From: Shimia isoporae
GTDB taxonomy: Bacteria; Pseudomonadota; Alphaproteobacteria; Rhodobacterales; Rhodobacteraceae
Reading direction: 5' to 3'
Assembly (NCBI RefSeq): GCF_004346865.1
Contig: NZ_SMGR01000001.1
Coordinates: 2,046,001 to 2,110,000, forward strand
DNA length: 64,000 nt
Positions 8,259-17,628 of this stretch are shown here, piece after piece. The translations under genes and the position numbers were made by a program. Within the stretch, counting starts at the first letter, position 1; each line of letters opens with the position of its first letter. The notes beneath the pieces are model-generated. The model worked only from the letters and a program-made list of their open reading frames with translations. It did not search any database and was not told the DNA's origin.

Positions 8259-8399
8259 GGCAGCTGATAGAAATATAAGCACTGCTTCGTCGCCTCGGGG
8301 AGAAAAGGACACCCTGTCGCGGCGGCATACGGCATTTTCCGTTTTTCTTTTCCGCCGCTTGTGTTCTATTCGACCGGCAGCAAGGACCCGGAAGACTTC

Positions 8400-10643
8400 A
8401 TGGCGCAAGACACGCAAACCGAAAGCCGCAAACTGCTTCAGCGGTTGCGCGACGCGCTGGCTGAAGACAGCGCCGGTCAGGAGCGTCTCGACAAGATCAC
8501 GCATCTGATCGCGACCTCCATGGGCACCGAGGTCTGCTCTATTTATCTATTTCGCGACGAAGAAACGCTCGAACTCTGCGCTACCGAAGGTCTAAACGCG
8601 GAAGCGGTGCACCAGACCCGCATGCGCGTTGGCGAAGGCCTTGTTGGTCGCGTGGCCAAATCTTCCAAAGTCGTCAACACCGACGACGCCCCATCGGCCA
8701 AAGGGTTCCGGTACATGCCGGAAACGGGCGAAGAAATTTATTCTTCCTTTTGCGGCGTGCCAGTCCAGCGACTGGGCGACAATCTCGGCGTACTGGTGGT
8801 TCAGTCCAAGGACAAGCGCACCTATTCTCCTGACGAAGTCTATGCACTTGAAGTTGTCGCGATGGTGCTCGCCGAGATGACTGAACTGGGTGCCTTCGTG
8901 GGCGAAGGCGCTGCCATGTCTGCCCTGCATCAGCAATCAGTGATGTTCCGCGGCGGATGTGCCCAGGAAGGTGCCGCAGAGGGCCATATCTGGCTGCACG
9001 AACCTCGCGTTGTGGTCACCAATCCCGTCGCCGACGACCCCGAAGCGGAATTGCAACGCCTGAAAGAGTCGGTTGAAACCCTGCGCGTTGGTGTGGATCG
9101 CATGCTCGAGGGCGCCAACAACGGTGACAAGGAACAGTTGCAGGTTCTTGAAGCCTACAGAATGTTTGCAAATTCGAAAGGCTGGATGCGGCGGATGGAG
9201 CAGGACATTGCTCGCGGCCTGTCGGCAGAAGCCGCCGTGGAGAAGGAGCAGTCTTCCGCCCGAAAACGCATGGAAGAAGTCACCGACGCGTATCTGCGTG
9301 AACGCCTCCACGATCTCGACGACCTCTCCAACCGCCTTCTGCGTATTCTGACCGGTCAGGGCAACGAAACCGGAGCAGACATGCCGGCAGACCCTGTGCT
9401 TGTCGCGCGCAACATTGGCCCGGGAGAACTACTGGAGTACGGACGCAGCCTGCGCGGCATCATCCTCGAAGAAGGTTCCGTTGGCAGCCACGCAGCAATC
9501 GTTGCCCGCGCGCTCGCGATTCCACTTGTAATCCACGCAGAGCGCATCACCACCGAGGCGCTCAACGGCGACCACGTTATGATTGACGGCGATCAGGGCA
9601 TCGTGCACTTGCGTCCCGACGACAACGTTGTCACCGCGTTCCGCGACAAAATCGCGATGGAAGCAAAGGCACAGGAACGCTACGCCTCGATCCGCGAGAA
9701 ATCCGCCACATCGATGGACGGCCAAACCGTACACCTGCACATGAACGCTGGCCTTATGGCAGATTTGCCAAGCCTCGCGAGCTCCGGCGCAGAAGGCGTT
9801 GGTCTTTTCCGAACCGAGCTTCAGTTCCTCATCCGCAACCAAATGCCAAAACGGACCGAACTGGCACAACTCTATTCCCGTGTGATGGATGCGGCGGACG
9901 GCAAACGCGTTGTTTTTCGAACACTCGACATCGGTTCGGACAAGGTTCTGCCCTATATGGCGCCGCAGGATGAGCCCAATCCGGCTCTGGGCTGGCGCGC
10001 GGTACGGGTCGCACTGGACAAACCAGGCGTCATGCGGATGCAGCTTCAGGCTTTGTTGAGGGCCGCAAACGGTCGCCCGCTGACCGTAATGTTTCCTTTC
10101 ATCGCTCAGTTTGACGAGTACCGCGCAGCACGGGCGGAGGTCGACAAGGCTCTGGAACGTGAACGCATCCTCGGGCATCCCCTCCCCGCAGCTCTGGAAG
10201 TCGGCGCGATGTTGGAAACACCTTCGCTGGGATTTGCCCCTAAACGCTTCTTTGAGGAAGTCGATTTTCTGTCCATTGGCGGCAATGACCTCAAACAGTT
10301 TTTCTTCGCCGCAGACCGAGAAAACGAACGCGTTCGTCGTCGCTATGACACTCTGAACGTCAGCTTTCTGACCTTCCTCGAAGGCATCGTGAACCGCTGC
10401 ATCGATACCAATACTCCGCTGAGTTTCTGCGGCGAGGATGCCGGACGGCCGATCGAAGCCGTCTGTCTGGCGGCAATCGGAATGCGCCATCTATCCATGC
10501 GGCCCGCATCTATTGGTCCGGTCAAAAGCCTATTGCGACGGGTGAATCTTGCGGAAATCAAAGATGTGATCGATCAGGCCCGCGTCAACGGGGACCAATC
10601 CGTGCGCCCCGCCGTCATGGCCTATCTGCGCAATCAGAGCTGA
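8400..10643 (+). CDS. ptsP: Phosphoenolpyruvate--protein phosphotransferase PtsP (EI-Ntr)
   Basis: First enzyme of the nitrogen-type phosphotransferase relay: it transfers phosphate from PEP to NPr/EIIA-Ntr and is regulatory rather than sugar-transporting. The protein has an N-terminal GAF domain (about 25-165), an enzyme I N-terminal domain, the phosphorylated histidine H364 in GSHAAIVAR, and the C-terminal PEP-binding barrel with FRTLDIGSDK and the catalytic-cysteine motif SFCGEDAGRP. I start at ATG 8400 (747 residues) because GGAAG lies 5 nt upstream and the protein then begins MAQDTQTESRKLL. An upstream GTG at 8361 would add 13 residues. NPr and EIIA genes are not in the window. Confidence 0.94.
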   Translation: MAQDTQTESRKLLQRLRDALAEDSAGQERLDKITHLIATSMGTEVCSIYLFRDEETLELCATEGLNAEAVHQTRMRVGEGLVGRVAKSSKVVNTDDAPSAKGFRYMPETGEEIYSSFCGVPVQRLGDNLGVLVVQSKDKRTYSPDEVYALEVVAMVLAEMTELGAFVGEGAAMSALHQQSVMFRGGCAQEGAAEGHIWLHEPRVVVTNPVADDPEAELQRLKESVETLRVGVDRMLEGANNGDKEQLQVLEAYRMFANSKGWMRRMEQDIARGLSAEAAVEKEQSSARKRMEEVTDAYLRERLHDLDDLSNRLLRILTGQGNETGADMPADPVLVARNIGPGELLEYGRSLRGIILEEGSVGSHAAIVARALAIPLVIHAERITTEALNGDHVMIDGDQGIVHLRPDDNVVTAFRDKIAMEAKAQERYASIREKSATSMDGQTVHLHMNAGLMADLPSLASSGAEGVGLFRTELQFLIRNQMPKRTELAQLYSRVMDAADGKRVVFRTLDIGSDKVLPYMAPQDEPNPALGWRAVRVALDKPGVMRMQLQALLRAANGRPLTVMFPFIAQFDEYRAARAEVDKALERERILGHPLPAALEVGAMLETPSLGFAPKRFFEEVDFLSIGGNDLKQFFFAADRENERVRRRYDTLNVSFLTFLEGIVNRCIDTNTPLSFCGEDAGRPIEAVCLAAIGMRHLSMRPASIGPVKSLLRRVNLAEIKDVIDQARVNGDQSVRPAVMAYLRNQS

Positions 10644-10651
10644 CGTCAGAC

Positions 10652-11419
10652 CTAGTCTTTCTCCAACCGCTTCAGCATGCCCTCAACCAGCTGTTCCGGA
10701 GGGATATCCGCGTCAACGGCCAGTTTGCGAAGACGGAAATGCACGTGGGCGATGTCCTGATAATAACTTGTGAATGCATAGTTGGTCGCAGCACCCATCG
10801 CCGCGCCTATCACTGGAACCGCTTGCGCAGCCAATTTCTGACCAAGAACAGGTGCCAATCTGGGTACGATGACCGCCCCGATCCATTTCGCCCCGCCTAC
10901 AGCAAGCCCTGCACGTTGCTCCAGCATTGACAGATCCGCACCTTCGTCCTCGGTAAACGGACCGTTGGCCGCCAGAACCTGAAGACAGTCGAACTTCACG
11001 CTGTCGTGGCTCGGGTCGAACCCGTGCTGCACTGCAACGGCCTGAATGGCTCGGAGCAATACAGTCACCGTCACCGGCAACTCCGCCAAAGCAGAGGTCA
11101 CGCCGCCCAGCCCACCAGCTGCGCCCAGCGCGGCCGTCAAAGACGCGTTAATCCAATCGGGTTGATCCTTCAAAACCCCACGTGAATTTTCGGCAAGCTT
11201 CACCGCCTGTTTCAGAGCCGCTTCGGTCCCGGTTGCCAAACCGCCTTGCACTTCTTTTGGCAGAGAGGACAGCAATCCCGAAACAGGCAAACCGAGCAAC
11301 CCCAGCACCTTGATCCCCAATCCCGAAGCACCTTGGTACCGCTTTGCTAGCGCGTCCAGTTCAGCTTCCAGATCAATCACTTCGGCCGGTTCAGAGGGCA
11401 ATATTTGGTAATCATCCAT
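10652..11419 (-). CDS. EcsC family protein
   Basis: The 255-residue protein matches the EcsC-like family, whose function is not settled. It has an acidic N-terminus, several glycine/alanine-rich hydrophobic helices (for example around LGLLGLPVSGLLSSLP and AAQAVPVIGAAMGAATN), and the conserved tail with FTSYYQDIAHVHFRLRKLA. It is convergent with ptsP, with 8 nt between the two stops. In Bacillus, EcsC is named for its link to the EcsAB transporter, but no ABC transporter is nearby here, so no role can be inferred from context. Confidence 0.85.
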   Translation of the reverse strand: MDDYQILPSEPAEVIDLEAELDALAKRYQGASGLGIKVLGLLGLPVSGLLSSLPKEVQGGLATGTEAALKQAVKLAENSRGVLKDQPDWINASLTAALGAAGGLGGVTSALAELPVTVTVLLRAIQAVAVQHGFDPSHDSVKFDCLQVLAANGPFTEDEGADLSMLEQRAGLAVGGAKWIGAVIVPRLAPVLGQKLAAQAVPVIGAAMGAATNYAFTSYYQDIAHVHFRLRKLAVDADIPPEQLVEGMLKRLEKD

Positions 11420-11449
11420 GAGATGAATCTAGGAGCAAATTGCCTCAGA

Positions 11450-11941
11450 TCAACCGCTGGCTACCGAGTGCACGTCACCCGTCACACCCTGCCAAGCCCC
11501 CGCAAAAAGCTCGCGCCCCAGTATGCGATCAGGGTTAGTCGGAGGCGGCATGACCACATTGTCGAGCTTCTCAAAGCCGAAACGCCTGTAATACGGCGCA
11601 TCCCCTACCAACATCACACGCGACCAATTTTCCTGCACAGCCCGCGCAAGGCTATCCTCGATCAATAAACCGCCAAGCCCCTCGCCCTGATGGGTCGGGT
11701 GGACCGCGACCGGCCCGAGCAACAAGGCCTTCTCAGCCCCAATGAGCACAGGCCAAAACCGGATAGCACCGGCCAGAATGTCCTGTTCATCGCGCGCGAC
11801 CAGCGACAAAGCTTCAACCGCAGGCACGCCGTCTCGCAGGCGGTATGAACTCAAAGCCTCGCGCCCCGGCGCAAAGCAGAGATCATAAAGCGCTTCGACC
11901 TCCCACCAGTCGTCCGCCGTTTCCTGTGCAAGCCTGAACAC
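11450..11941 (-). CDS. GNAT family N-acetyltransferase
   Basis: Acetyl-CoA-dependent acyltransferase of unknown substrate, 163 residues. It shows the acetyl-CoA pyrophosphate-binding motif Q-G-E-G-L-G in HPTHQGEGLGGLLIE and the preceding beta strand LLGPVAVHP. The following YYRRFGFEKL is typical of the predicted YhbS-like subgroup. The GTG start at 11941 is supported by the family-like beginning FRLAQETADDWWEVEALYDLCF. It lies 30 nt from the EcsC gene on the same strand and may share its transcript, but the two have no known link. Confidence 0.88.
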   Translation of the reverse strand: MFRLAQETADDWWEVEALYDLCFAPGREALSSYRLRDGVPAVEALSLVARDEQDILAGAIRFWPVLIGAEKALLLGPVAVHPTHQGEGLGGLLIEDSLARAVQENWSRVMLVGDAPYYRRFGFEKLDNVVMPPPTNPDRILGRELFAGAWQGVTGDVHSVASG

Positions 11942-12038
11942 GTCCCCTGCGCTCCCCTGCGCCTCTTCACGTCTTTTTGCTGTTTCCTCGCCCCTAACAT
12001 GACGCTAGGTCTGGGCGCAAACCAATAGGAAGCTTGCG

Positions 12039-12644
12039 ATGTTCTATGAACCCAAAGACGGCCACGGCCTTCCCCATAACCCATTCAACGCCCTGATCAC
12101 TCCGCGGCCAATCGCATGGGTTTCGACCCGCGATGCAAACGGCGTACGCAATCTCGCGCCCTATTCGTTCTTCAATGGCACATCCTACACCCCGCCTCAG
12201 GTTATGTTCGCCTCCACGGGCACCAAATCGGACCAGCCCGAAGGCAAGGACAGTCTCGCCAATATCCGTGAAACGGGTGTGTTCTGTATCAACATCGTCG
12301 AAGAAACCATGCGCGACGCAATGAACGTCTCCACAACTGGATTTGACAAGGACGTCGATGAATTCGAACGCGCTGGTCTGGAAGCCGCGCAGTGCGACAC
12401 CATCGACTGCCCCCGCCTCGTGGGAGCCCCCGCCAGCATGGAATGCCGCATGACTCAGATCGTCGAGCAGCTTGGTGAAAACAATTTCATCATTATGGGC
12501 GAAGTCACCGGCATCCACATGCGTGACGACTGCATCGTGGACGGCATCTTCGATGTCACAACGTTCCGTCCGCTCGCCCGGCTGGGCTATCGCGACTACT
12601 CTGTGGTCGACAACACGTTCACGCTCGCGCGTCCCGACGACTGA
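12039..12644 (+). CDS. Flavin reductase family protein (flavoredoxin-like)
   Basis: FMN-binding split-barrel protein of 201 residues. Relatives reduce flavin with NAD(P)H for partner monooxygenases or act as flavoredoxins. The diagnostic opening is ALITPRPIAWVSTRD followed by NLAPYSFFNG, and FCINIV further on. The C-terminal part (EFERAGLE, LGENNFIIMGEVTGIH) also fits the family. AGGAA lies 7-8 nt upstream of the ATG. No monooxygenase sits next to it. The next gene on the same strand is a hexapeptide acetyltransferase 29 nt downstream. Confidence 0.9.
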   Translation: MFYEPKDGHGLPHNPFNALITPRPIAWVSTRDANGVRNLAPYSFFNGTSYTPPQVMFASTGTKSDQPEGKDSLANIRETGVFCINIVEETMRDAMNVSTTGFDKDVDEFERAGLEAAQCDTIDCPRLVGAPASMECRMTQIVEQLGENNFIIMGEVTGIHMRDDCIVDGIFDVTTFRPLARLGYRDYSVVDNTFTLARPDD

Positions 12645-12673
12645 TGTGATTGCGCGGGTCAAAGGAGTCAGAC

Positions 12674-13306
12674 ATGCCCCTGCCCGATCCGAAATCCGCA
12701 TTTCCCGTGGTGCTGCCTGATGGCAGCACACACATGGGCACCGCGCTATTGTCCGCTGTGATCGATCAGGACAACATCGAAGTTGGCGATTTCACCTATG
12801 CGTCCGATTTCGACCCACCGCAAGACTGGGCACAACGTCTCGCGCCATACCATTTCCCAATGTCCAAAGGCATTTTGCGTATTGGTAAGTTTTGCCAAAT
12901 TGCACATGGCGTACGTTTCATAACAAGTTCCGCCAACCACGCTCTGGACGGCCTGTCGTGCTACCCGTTCCCGATCTTTGGCGAAACAATGCCGGATGAC
13001 TATCAACCCGATCAGCGCGACACAATTGTGGGCCATGATGTCTGGTTGGGTTACGGCGCCATTGTTGGCCCTGGAGCAGACATTGGCCACGGCGCGATCA
13101 TCGGAGCAGGCGCCGTCGTACGAGGCCTCATACCACCCTATAGCGTCGTCACAGGTAACCCCGGCACCGTTGTAAAAAGAAGGTTTGACGACGACACAAT
13201 TTCCCGACTGCTGGACATTGCGTGGTGGAATTGGCCAAAAGATGCAATTGACCTTGCCATCCCTGCCATCATGGCTGGAGACATCGAGGCTCTATCAAAA
13301 ATTTGA
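12674..13306 (+). CDS. CatB/Vat-type xenobiotic O-acetyltransferase (left-handed beta-helix)
   Basis: Trimeric hexapeptide acyltransferase of 210 residues, resembling streptogramin/chloramphenicol-type acetyltransferases. The hexapeptide repeat region runs from IEVGDFTYAS through IGKFCQIAHGV and IVGHDVWLGYGAIVGPGADIGHGAIIGAGAVV. The catalytic histidine lies in SSANHALDG, and the family tail YSVVTGNPG...VVKRRF is present. ATG 12674 is chosen because AAAGGAG sits 6 nt upstream. An earlier in-frame start at 12650 lacks a site. Chromosomal members of this family often have unknown natural substrates, so antibiotic resistance should not be assumed. Confidence 0.88.
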   Translation: MPLPDPKSAFPVVLPDGSTHMGTALLSAVIDQDNIEVGDFTYASDFDPPQDWAQRLAPYHFPMSKGILRIGKFCQIAHGVRFITSSANHALDGLSCYPFPIFGETMPDDYQPDQRDTIVGHDVWLGYGAIVGPGADIGHGAIIGAGAVVRGLIPPYSVVTGNPGTVVKRRFDDDTISRLLDIAWWNWPKDAIDLAIPAIMAGDIEALSKI

Positions 13307-13342
13307 CCTTGAATGCGCGCCTGATGCGCGCCCTGTTACTTG

Positions 13343-14254
13343 CTAGAAAACCAAGGTCGCCACTGTGATCCAAACCGGCAGCGTTACCGCGCCAAGCAAG
13401 GTCGTCTGGGCAACCAATGTTGCTGAAAGCTCGCGATCTGCGCCAAAGCCCGTCGCCAGAACGTGCGCCGCACTGGCTGTCGGTAAGGCAGCCCAGATCA
13501 CCAACACCACAGCCAAGGCCGGTCCGACCCCCAACGCCAAAGAGACCCCCAGCGCCGTGGCCGGCATCACGACCAACTTCGTGGCGCATATGTGCGCGCT
13601 GAACCGGTCAAGTCGTGCCAGCGCGCCCCAATTCATGGTCGCCCCGACCGAGATCAACGCAATCGGAATGGCCGCCGCCGCCAGCATCTCCAGCGGTGCC
13701 AGCACCGGCGCAGGAATGGTCAAACCGCTGACCCCCACGACTACGCCGCCCAGCGAAGCCAGAAGAAAGGGATTGAGTGCAATTTTTTTGAATGTACCCC
13801 AAAGCCCTAGACTGCCTCCCCGTGATAGTCCGGCCACGGCAAACACGTTCGCCATTGGAACCGCCATCCCTATACAGACCGCCATCACTCCGGCGTCAGC
13901 CTTGTCCGTGGTCGCAATTGCAATGAACGCAAGCGCTGTATTGAAGCGCCACGCCGTCTGCCAGGCGCCAGCAAAATCCAGAAATCGCTCAGGTCCGTTT
14001 TTGCGTGCGAGATACCCAACCGCCAACCCCACGGCCAGAAGCCCCCAAACGATTGGCGCAATTGTGGCTATTGCGTTTACTTCGATTTTCCGTTGGGACG
14101 CCGCCACAAACAAAAGTGCCGGAAACAAGATTTCAAAGTTCAGTTTATCCAAACCCTGCCACGCATTCACACTCAGTCGGTTACGTAGCAACCCGCCTAA
14201 AGCGACAAGCAAAAACGAAGGCAAAAGCCCGATCAGAATGGCAAGAAAGGTCAT
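13343..14254 (-). CDS. AEC family transporter (auxin-efflux-carrier-like permease)
   Basis: Inner-membrane permease of about 302 residues with ten predicted hydrophobic segments in two halves, as in AEC/MdcF-type carriers. Recognisable features are the opening helix LLPSFLLVALGGLLRNR, the WRFNTALAFIAIA segment, and the repeated C-terminal pattern PTASAAHVLATGFGAD with VAQTTLLGAVTLPVWI. Family members export or import small organic acids such as malonate; the substrate here is unknown. The ATG at 14254 gives a protein that begins MTFLAILIGLLPSF; longer frames upstream are not typical. Confidence 0.9.
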   Translation of the reverse strand: MTFLAILIGLLPSFLLVALGGLLRNRLSVNAWQGLDKLNFEILFPALLFVAASQRKIEVNAIATIAPIVWGLLAVGLAVGYLARKNGPERFLDFAGAWQTAWRFNTALAFIAIATTDKADAGVMAVCIGMAVPMANVFAVAGLSRGGSLGLWGTFKKIALNPFLLASLGGVVVGVSGLTIPAPVLAPLEMLAAAAIPIALISVGATMNWGALARLDRFSAHICATKLVVMPATALGVSLALGVGPALAVVLVIWAALPTASAAHVLATGFGADRELSATLVAQTTLLGAVTLPVWITVATLVF

Positions 14255-14327
14255 GAAGTGCGGCCCTGAACAATCAACGAATTGATGCGCCCATTTCATC
14301 CGCAATACAAGGCGTTGCAGGCGACAC

Positions 14328-14357
14328 AAAAAAGGGCCAGCCTTTCAGCCAGCCCTC
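14328..14357 (-). terminator. Rho-independent terminator after the SulP gene
   Basis: On the minus strand, AGGGCTGGCT and GGCTGGCCCT pair over 10 bp (including three G-T wobbles) around a GAAA tetraloop, followed by six T. It lies 28 nt after the SulP stop. Confidence 0.78.
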
Positions 14358-14384
14358 TCCTATTCCATCTTATCGAAGCGTCAC

Positions 14385-16031
14385 TCAGTGACCGCCTCCG
14401 AACACGCCCGTGCGTACGGAGTAATCGACAGCCACCTCGTATTCGGGATCGTCATCGCTATCGACCATGAGGTTACCGGCACGGCTTAACAGTTCGTGAC
14501 AATCACGGCTCAAGTGGCGCAGCACCAATTGCTTGCCCGCCGCTTCATATTTCGCTGCCACGGTTTCAATAGCCTGCAGCGCGGATTGGTCTACTACGCG
14601 CGACCGCGCAAAATCGACGATCACATGCGCCGGATCGCTGTCGATCTCAAAAAGCTCGGTGAAGCCGTCAGAAGACCCGAAGAACAGCGGACCTTCGATC
14701 TCGTACACTTTCGCGCCGGGATCACTCTCACTGTCACGTGTGACTGCGTGAATGCGACGCGCATTCTGCCAAGCGTAAGCCAATGCGCTCACGATTACGC
14801 CGACCACAACCGCCACCGCGAGATCTTCAAGGACCGTCACCACGGTGACCAGCACGATCACAAAAGCATCCATTGCCGGAACCTTGCGCATGATCTTAAA
14901 GCTGTTCCAAGCGAAGGTGCCGATAACCACCATGAACATAACACCCACAAGTGCCGCCAGTGGGATCTGCTCAATCAAGGGACTCGCCACGACGATAAAC
15001 AACAGCAGGAACAGAGCCGCACAGATACCAGCAATCCGCGTCCGTCCCCCCGATTTCACGTTGATCATCGACTGACCAATCATCGCGCAGCCACCCATGC
15101 CCCCGAAGAAACCAGTCGTGACATTGGCGACGCCTTGCGCGATGCATTCCTGCGATGCGCCACCGCGCTTGCCGGTCATCTCGCCTACAAGGTTCAGAGT
15201 GAGCAGACTTTCGATCAGCCCGATTGCCGCGAGGATCACTGCGTACGGCAGGATGATATAAAGTGTTTCAAGGTTGAAAGGCGCCAAAAGTGCCGGCGGG
15301 TAGAGCCCCTCTCCAGAGCCAAACGGCACATGGAAAGTCGGCAAGCCGCCTTTGATCGAAGCCATATCACCCACCGTCGGTACGTTGATGCCGAAACCAA
15401 TTACCACCAACGCGGTGATACCAATCCCAGCAAGGGGTGCAGGCACAACCTTGGTTACTTTGGGTAATCCCCAAATGATCGCCATGGTCAATGCAACCAA
15501 GCCCAGCATCATCGCCAACTGCGGTCCTGCCAACCATTGTTCGGTGTTGGCGGGGTCTTTGAATTGCGTGAGCTGGGCCAAAAAGATCACAATCGCCAGA
15601 CCGTTCACAAAGCCAAGCATCACAGGATGCGGCACCAGACGGATAAATTTGCCCCAGTGCATGACCCCCGCAAAGACCTGCAAGATTCCCATAAGAATGA
15701 CTGTGGCAAAGAGGTACTCTACGCCGTGCTCAGCCACCAAAGCGACCATGACAACTGCTAGCGCGCCTGTCGCGCCTGAAATCATACCCGGGCGACCACC
15801 GATCACAGCCGTGATCAGTCCCACCATGAAGGCCGCATAAAGACCAACCAACGGGTGGACACCTGCCACGAATGCAAAGGCAACGGCTTCGGGCACCAGA
15901 GCCAGGGCCACGGTCAGGCCGGACAGAACCTCGGTTTTGATCCGGCCAGCGGTCAAACCTTCGTCTTGCATGATCGACAAATTGGGAGGGGAAATATTCT
16001 TGGCCAGCATGGCCAACGCCGCGCGTCTCAT
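14385..16031 (-). CDS. SulP family anion transporter with C-terminal STAS domain
   Basis: Inner-membrane SLC26/SulP carrier of 548 residues, likely for sulfate, bicarbonate or another inorganic anion. The transmembrane core starts with the family motif GLTVALALVPEAVAFAFVAG and VGLYAAFMVGL, and continues through GGMGGCAMIGQSMINVKSGG. A STAS domain occupies about residues 440-540, with the VDFARSRVVDQSALQAI strand-helix at its nucleotide-binding face. The start at 16031 has an AGG 9 nt upstream, and a second ATG at codon 8 is possible. It has its own terminator and no functional partner next to it, so the ion cannot be assigned. Confidence 0.93.
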   Translation of the reverse strand: MRRAALAMLAKNISPPNLSIMQDEGLTAGRIKTEVLSGLTVALALVPEAVAFAFVAGVHPLVGLYAAFMVGLITAVIGGRPGMISGATGALAVVMVALVAEHGVEYLFATVILMGILQVFAGVMHWGKFIRLVPHPVMLGFVNGLAIVIFLAQLTQFKDPANTEQWLAGPQLAMMLGLVALTMAIIWGLPKVTKVVPAPLAGIGITALVVIGFGINVPTVGDMASIKGGLPTFHVPFGSGEGLYPPALLAPFNLETLYIILPYAVILAAIGLIESLLTLNLVGEMTGKRGGASQECIAQGVANVTTGFFGGMGGCAMIGQSMINVKSGGRTRIAGICAALFLLLFIVVASPLIEQIPLAALVGVMFMVVIGTFAWNSFKIMRKVPAMDAFVIVLVTVVTVLEDLAVAVVVGVIVSALAYAWQNARRIHAVTRDSESDPGAKVYEIEGPLFFGSSDGFTELFEIDSDPAHVIVDFARSRVVDQSALQAIETVAAKYEAAGKQLVLRHLSRDCHELLSRAGNLMVDSDDDPEYEVAVDYSVRTGVFGGGH

Positions 16032-16237
16032 GGGGGCTTACCTGTGTTTGGAGTGTTCGCTTGGCCGCTCCCTAGCGGTTTTGCGCCGTTCACACAAGCA
16101 AACCTCCGCCGATCCGTCATCTTGGCACGTGCTATGCAGCCGAGTGCGACTTTCCAGCCAGAATTTTATGCAGTGACCAATACCGACGCTTTGCCGACGT
16201 AATGCAGATGTTTTGCAGACCTCTGGAGTTTGCGCAC

Positions 16238-16259
16238 AAAAAAAGGGGGCCAAGCCCCC
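16238..16259 (-). terminator. Rho-independent terminator after the PA14 gene
   Basis: GGGGGC (16245-16250) pairs with GCCCCC (16254-16259) around a 3-nt loop. On the minus strand it is followed by seven T. Confidence 0.82.
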
Positions 16260-16283
16260 TTCTGTGCGAAAATGATCCGCAGT

Positions 16284-16859
16284 TTACTTATATCCGAAGG
16301 CCGAATTGGGGATCAGCTGGCGCTTACCGCCAGGCGCTTTCCATTCAGACTCAAGGCACGCCGTACCCTCTTTTTGGAAATAAACGGCTCGGAAATCGTA
16401 CCATCCCGCACTTGGCACCTTGATCTTCGGACGGCCCGCGCTGGCGCATGGGGTGATGCCGTTTAGTTTTGCCACCGTCTGACCGCCGATCCAGAACTCC
16501 GCACCATCATTCGTAAAGAATTCAAGGTCATAAGTGCCCGCTGCCGGAAACTTGATGTAGCCCGTGATGTCCGCGACCACCAGCTCGGCAAGACCAGATG
16601 TCAGCACCTCTGCACCACGGCCCTTGTCCGGAAAATTCAATCCTGGAAGCGGTTTTCCGGGTTTCGCTTTGCTCACTCGCTGTTTGGCGTTCCCGACAGT
16701 GCGGATAGACCGCTCGCCGGTATAATAGGAAACCTTGAGACCTTGCTTCAGTCCCGAAGGCTGCGGATTTGCGGGTGTAACCTCAATTTCCTGCGCGCTG
16801 ACCGCGCCTGCAACCATCAACGAAATCACGGACAAGCCCTTGGCAATAAACGATTTCAT
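16284..16859 (-). CDS. Secreted PA14-domain protein
   Basis: A 191-residue exported protein. A signal peptide occupies residues 1 to about 22 (K-rich start, hydrophobic core, ending VSAQ). After it, most of the protein is a PA14-like beta domain: LKVSYYTGE at its start, the AGTYDLEFFTNDGAEFWIGG core with the calcium/carbohydrate-type NDGA loop, and the AGWYDFRAVYFQ strand near the end. PA14 domains usually sit beside glycosidase or adhesin modules; here the domain stands alone. ATG 16859 is chosen because GGGAGG lies 8 nt upstream; the GTG at 16868 overlaps that site. Its role is unknown, perhaps binding an extracellular sugar. Confidence 0.8.
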   Translation of the reverse strand: MKSFIAKGLSVISLMVAGAVSAQEIEVTPANPQPSGLKQGLKVSYYTGERSIRTVGNAKQRVSKAKPGKPLPGLNFPDKGRGAEVLTSGLAELVVADITGYIKFPAAGTYDLEFFTNDGAEFWIGGQTVAKLNGITPCASAGRPKIKVPSAGWYDFRAVYFQKEGTACLESEWKAPGGKRQLIPNSAFGYK

Positions 16860-16960
16860 ATTGAACACCTCCCGACAATTTCACGTTTGTCACCAGCCTA
16901 GAGAAAAACGGGGCAAAGTGGCAAGCGACGATTGCGTGACGGCTCGAGAGATCAACAGCC

Positions 16961-17611
16961 TCAAAAGACATCCATAAGTATCTTGCTGAACGCGTCGTAG
17001 TTGGAAAACCGGTAGTCGTGCGGAATTTGTGAAAGGGGAGATTTTCGATACCCCTCTGTGAACAATGCAAATTTCACGTTCGCGGCTACCGCCGTTTCCG
17101 CATCTACCTCACTGTCTCCGACATAAAGCACGGACGAAGCTCCAAGAGCCTCACAAACGGCATCAAGGGGACGCCTATCCGGTTTTCGCCAAGCCAAGGT
17201 ATCGCCACCTATCACGACTTCGAACACATCATCCCAACCCAGCAATCGCAACACGTGCCGCGCTGCGCCTTCCGGTTTGTTAGTACATATTCCGAGACGA
17301 AAACCTTGCAAAGAAAGGTCTTCGAGCGTTTCCGAAACACCTTCGTACGGTTTGGTTAACGACCCGTCCGCCGCGTTGTAAATATCGAGAACTTCGTCAT
17401 GCAGGCTCCGGTATGCTTCGCCCTGAATGTCACGCGCTTCCATTGCCAAACGAACCAATGTTGGCAATCCATTCCCAACGAAGGAGATCAATGTCGGCAA
17501 GTCAAAAGGTTCGAACCCACGAGATGTCCATACACGGTTCACCGCATCCTGAATCTCGGGGGCGCTATCGATCAGGGTGCCGTCCAGATCGAAAATGACT
17601 GCCTTTGCCAT
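16961..17611 (-). CDS. gph: HAD-family phosphatase, phosphoglycolate-phosphatase-like
   Basis: Haloacid-dehalogenase-superfamily phosphatase of 216 residues. The nucleophile motif FDLDGTLIDS is at residues 6-15, with D7/D9 as catalytic aspartates. A helical cap follows, then motif II GICTNKP, and the acidic motif VLYVGDSEVDAETA near residue 165. The cap and overall form fit phosphoglycolate phosphatase. It begins 17 nt downstream of puuD and is probably cotranscribed with it. Ureide breakdown yields glyoxylate, so a glycolate-side enzyme here is plausible, but the link is inference. Pyrophosphatase or other small-substrate activity cannot be excluded. Confidence 0.85.
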   Translation of the reverse strand: MAKAVIFDLDGTLIDSAPEIQDAVNRVWTSRGFEPFDLPTLISFVGNGLPTLVRLAMEARDIQGEAYRSLHDEVLDIYNAADGSLTKPYEGVSETLEDLSLQGFRLGICTNKPEGAARHVLRLLGWDDVFEVVIGGDTLAWRKPDRRPLDAVCEALGASSVLYVGDSEVDAETAVAANVKFALFTEGYRKSPLSQIPHDYRFSNYDAFSKILMDVF

Positions 17612-17628
17612 GCAAATTCCTCTGCAAA

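Noticed and set aside
9429..10490. 353-codon open frame antisense to ptsP
   Set aside because: Shadow frame; the plus-strand protein is colinear with EI-Ntr.
13315..13331. GCGCGC-N5-GCGCGC hairpin between the acetyltransferase and AEC genes
   Set aside because: Short stem without a T tract, and it is also a direct repeat; too weak to call a terminator.
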